From contig CM049322.1 in NCBI GenBank assembly GCA_026874595.1, forward strand, positions 27,160,340 through 27,224,339: a DNA stretch of 64,000 nucleotides, read 5' to 3'. A program made the translations under genes and the position numbers. This document shows, piece by piece, positions 60,424 through 64,000 of this stretch. The notes beneath the pieces were generated by a model. The model ran no database searches. It had not been told where the DNA came from and worked only from the letters and a program-made list of their open reading frames with translations. The first letter of the stretch is position 1. Every line of letters starts with the position of its first letter. The DNA comes from Sipunculus nudus. Taxonomy: Eukaryota > Annelida > Sipuncula > Golfingiida > Sipunculidae.

Positions 60424-62321
60424 GGGTCACTGTGCTCAGCTGAAGTTGACCTTGAAGGTAAAAATCTTAAATAATATCAAATGGAGATAAAGTGTGAGAG
60501 AAAGAGGTAATAGAGGCCATGGTTGGTTAATATGATTAGTTTGTATTGATGAGCAAGAAATTGTTGCTAATTAAATTTTGTGACATGACCATGTGTTTCC
60601 TAATGTTGAAACTGACGAATGTGAGCAGTCTGTGAAAAAAAATGATCTGTACCATTACCATGATCATTAGATGGCTTTTTTATTAACTGTTGACATTTCA
60701 GAAGTTTACACATTTGTTCAATTGATTTTATTTTTTTGTATAACATATATTATTAAATATATATTATTTTTTATTTTATGAAATGTATACACTTGAAATA
60801 TAACTAATTAACAACATACATACGGGGCAAAGCCTGATCTCCAATTCTGCTGAGGTAGGAAAGTAATGAACAAATGTTTGTATTAGATCCTCATTTTTTA
60901 TCACATCAATTTTTTTTATCAAAAGTTTATATTTACTATACATTTCCAATATAACATATATATCTGAATATAAAAGTTGATTCAAAATTCTCAATTGCAT
61001 CATCATAAGTCTCAATCTTGTCAGCACATTATCACCACATCATGCATACAAATGTTTATTTTTTACCACAAAAATATATTTTTTTTTTAATCTGCAAAAC
61101 AATAAATATCTAAAAATAATACTTGATTTAGATTTCAATTTTAAATTGCGTCTTTATTTATCCGTAATGTGCTTCATATTTTATAAATTTAAGCATACTG
61201 ATGGGTTTAATTATATTTATTAAAATCATTTAAAAGAAAATTGATTTCTTTAAAAATGCAAATTTCATACAACATGGCATCTTCTGGATTACACCATGAA
61301 TTACTTTTTCAAGGAAGGTTTTTGTATATTGGAGTGGAAACAGCATTTCAATTAAGGAGATACAGTGAAAACAATAACAATTACTGCATAACACTTGGTA
61401 GGTTTGGTTTGGGGGGGGGGGGGGGGAGGATTGGGGTTGTGATATGAGAATAACTGTACACCTGTCACAGCAAGGGATCTCCACCAGTGACTGTAACAAA
61501 TCAGAAACCCTGGCATAGCTGACTTCTAGTGACCTGGAGTGGGACCCTTTCATCTGTTATCTGTAATCAAAGCAAATGACTACAATATAGCCTCAAGAAA
61601 AAATCAATAACTAGCTTAATTTTCAAGCTTTTATTTTCAAATTTCAGATTTAAACAAATTGAATACTTATGTTGACATGCTGTGAAAATTAAATCAATGG
61701 TACTTGGGGAAAAAAACGTGCCATTGTCAAATTTGGGCAAAATTTAAGGTACTGATTTTATGTTTTTGCTAATAACTTAAAAAATTTACAAAATTCAGAT
61801 CTAATTTTGGGTAAACAATTAAATCTTAATTAAACATAGTTATATACTTGGGAAAATAGACTCTAGTTTCAAAATTCTCCATGTTAAGTGAATAAATATT
61901 TTTCCTGATTTTTTACAAAGTCCATTTTTTCGGGCCCATAACTTAAAGAAATTATACTTAACAGACTTAATTTCTGGCATGTACATAGGAACTATACAGA
62001 GAAATATTTATGGTAAATATGAAGAAAAACAGATGAGTGGTTTTTATATTAGGCAGTCCTGAAGTGTTAAAATAGGTTTTTAATTAAAAATTGAGGTTTT
62101 TCCTTAATTTCTCAAAGGCAAGAAATCGCAAAGACCCAGTTTTCGGCTTAGTAGGAGTTCTTGGGAACATCTAACATAATGCCAAATTTTGGATTCCTAG
62201 GTCTTACGGGTTTCAAACCGTGCAACATCTACAGACAGACGGACGGACGGCAAGACAGACGGACGGACGATGGACAATGGACCACGACTATAGCTCAGAT
62301 GACTTATAGTCAGCTGAGCTA
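60424..62321 (+). repeat. Dispersed non-coding repeat, copy B
   Basis: Parallels 1007-3841 in order and orientation: gggtcactgtgctcagctga at the start, gcctgatctccaattctgct in the middle, then poly-G (61412-61426), ctgtcacagca.gggatctcc, and the GGAC tail with the 62291-62321 hairpin. It lacks the ~640-base module and the second internal unit of copy A and has about 330 extra bases around 61075-61400. Confidence 0.8.
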
Positions 62322-62574
62322 AAAATCACAAATGAATTGTATCCATGATCACAGTGATTTTCAGTGTCTGGTTAAATACACACAGGAAACAAATATTTTG
62401 CCAGAAACCTGTGTATTTTACATTGTATAGGTAACAAGGGAACAGTTTTATTAAAATTTTGATATGTATTTACAAAAAAATATGCATTTCACAGATAATT
62501 TATTTTATATATATATATAAAATTTTATCAAAATACCAAAGGATGATGCATAATTGTTATATATTATCATTTTA

Positions 62575-62614
<40 letters not shown>

Positions 62615-62841
62615 TCTGTGTGTAATGCATATTACAATACTTCAGTAACTGCTGTTCCATAGCTAAGCAATTCTGGAGAGACATGGTTTATTTTGTGGTG
62701 ATATGGAAATGGCACTGTAGTGGAGTGAAGCAAGGCACATAACAGCTCGCAGTTGCACACCACTGCACTGGTTTGACAGTATGTAAATAATACTTGACAT
62801 GGTGTTTGAAAACTTGAAAAAAAACTGCATTTTTTATCGAA
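62322..62841. other. Non-coding, (TA)n at 62572-62606
   Basis: AT-rich; no gene or RNA recognised. Confidence 0.5.
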
Positions 62842-63110
62842 TGAAATCATGTTAATGGTACACCAAGTTACCAACGGCGGACAACAAAATCATGTTCATG
62901 GTACACCTAGTTACCAAAGGCTGACAACAAAATCATGTTCATGGTACACCTAGTTACCAATGGCTGACAACAAAATCATGTTCATGGTACACCAAGTTAC
63001 CAACGGCTGACAACAAATAATTTTCATGGTTCACCAAGTTACCAACGGCTGACAACAAAATAATGTTCATGGTACACCAAGTTACCAACGGCTGACAACA
63101 AAACTGCATA
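62842..63110. repeat. 43-bp tandem array, about 6 units
   Basis: Unit: acaacaaaatcatgttcatg then gtacaccaagttaccaacgg and ctg. Confidence 0.9.
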
Positions 63111-63141
63111 TTCAGACAACTACCTCTGTTATGATGATTTC

Positions 63142-64000
63142 ATGTAAAAACCACAAAACTATAATTAAACGCCGGAACACAGAAAGAAGCAGACAAGATT
63201 CTCATGAACATGAGTGACAAATGTGGAAACCACAAAACTATAATTAAACGCCGGAACACAGAGAGAAGCAGACACGATTCTCATGAACATGAGTGACAAA
63301 TGTGGAAACCACAAAAATATAATTAAACGCCGGAACACAGAGAGAAGCAGACACGATTCTCATGAACATGGGTGACAAATGCGGAAACCACAAAAATATA
63401 ATTAAACACGGGAACACAGAGAGAAGCAGACACGATTCTCGTGAACATGAGTGACAAATGCGTAAACCACAAAAAAAATATTATTAAACGCGGGAACACA
63501 GAGAGAAGCAGACACGATTCTCGTGAACATGAGTGACAAATGCGGAAACCACAAAAATATAATTAAACGCCGGAACACAGTGAGAAGCAGACACGATTCT
63601 CGTGAACATGAGTGACAAATGCGGAAACCACAAAAAAATATTATTAAACGCGGGAACACAGAGAGAAGCAGACACGATTCTCGTGAACATGAGTGACAAA
63701 TGCGGAAACCACAAAAATATAATTAAACGCCGGAACACAGAGAGAAGCAGACACGATTCTCATGAACATGAGTGACAAATGTGGAAACCACAAAACTATA
63801 ATTAAACGCCGGAACACAGAGAGAAGCAGACACGATTCTCATGAACATGAGTGACAAATGCGGAAACCACAAAACTATAATTAAACGTCGGAACACAGAG
63901 AGAAGCAGACACGATTCTCATGAACATGAGTGACAAATGCGGAAACCACGAAAAAAATATAATTAAACGCCGGAACACAGAGAGAAGCAGACACGATTCT
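63142..64000. repeat. 79-bp tandem array running off the window end
   Basis: About 11 units with ccacaaaactataattaaac, gccggaacacagagagaagc, agacacgattctcatgaaca and tgagtgacaaatg. Each unit contains an inverted repeat CTCATG-AA-CATGAG (CTCGTG variants weaken it). The full length is unknown because the array continues past the window. Confidence 0.93.

Noticed and set aside
63402-63738. Two 84-85-codon minus ORFs with repeated FVTHVHENRVCFSLC
   Set aside because: Products of the 79-bp tandem array; frames persist only through a few units.

Overview
The window is eukaryotic, metazoan genomic DNA with very low gene density. There is no operon-like or prokaryotic organisation. Protein-coding evidence comes as short exons with GT/AG borders and consistent phases, and most of the rest is tandem and dispersed repeats. 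I favour a mollusc or another lophotrochozoan. The reasons are the abundant (TA)n, the (GGAC)n-plus-hairpin repeat tails, the 'gatggcgtcggcggccatcttggattt'-like dispersed repeats and the Ty3/gypsy types seen; this is inference, not proof.

The one host gene I can support lies on the minus strand. It is the 5' third of a dipeptidyl-peptidase-IV-family (S9B) gene. Seven exons (55025-55159, 48918-49016, 48267-48364, 43766-43840, 26246-26310, 25853-25937, 24850-24970) join in frame through six introns to about 224 residues: short cytosolic tail, membrane anchor, then the start of the beta-propeller, ending at the DWVYE motif. The catalytic half was not found and must lie left of the window or be missing. 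The ORFs of this gene are too short to be noticed one by one; it is recognised from the assembled exons.

The introns of this gene are the repeat storehouse. Intron 1 holds a broken Ty3/gypsy element whose domain order (protease, integrase, RT, RNase H, then LTR) is Ty1/copia-like, as in the Gmr1 group; it is split into two head-to-head fragments. Intron 3 holds a G-depleted 55-bp satellite that leaves all three forward frames open, plus 33-bp and 26-29-bp arrays nearby. Intron 4 is 17.4 kb and almost entirely a 98-bp (2 x 49) minisatellite with ~2-kb and ~5.7-kb higher-order duplications. Upstream of the first coding exon is a 29-bp array.

Left of the gene (1-24.3 kb): a dispersed repeat family with internal duplications (1-3841; second copy at 60424-62321); an inverted pair of ~200-bp arrays (3845-4060 and 7358-7560); a helically phased ~10-bp CGGA-rich array (11785-12300); a complete, very young, non-autonomous LTR retrotransposon (12415-17039; 4-bp target duplication ATGC, near-identical LTRs, no pol, internal 235-bp tandem repeats) inserted beside an old gag fragment; a solo LTR with target duplication CCAT (17462-18365), related to the gypsy LTR at 53.2-53.9 kb; and 46-bp and 54-bp minisatellites that share a core in opposite orientation.

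Right of the gene (56.3-64 kb): a possible first exon on the plus strand (57144-57240), an LTR-like block (59014-59522), the second dispersed-repeat copy, and 43-bp and 79-bp arrays running to the window end. No rRNA, tRNA or CRISPR was seen.
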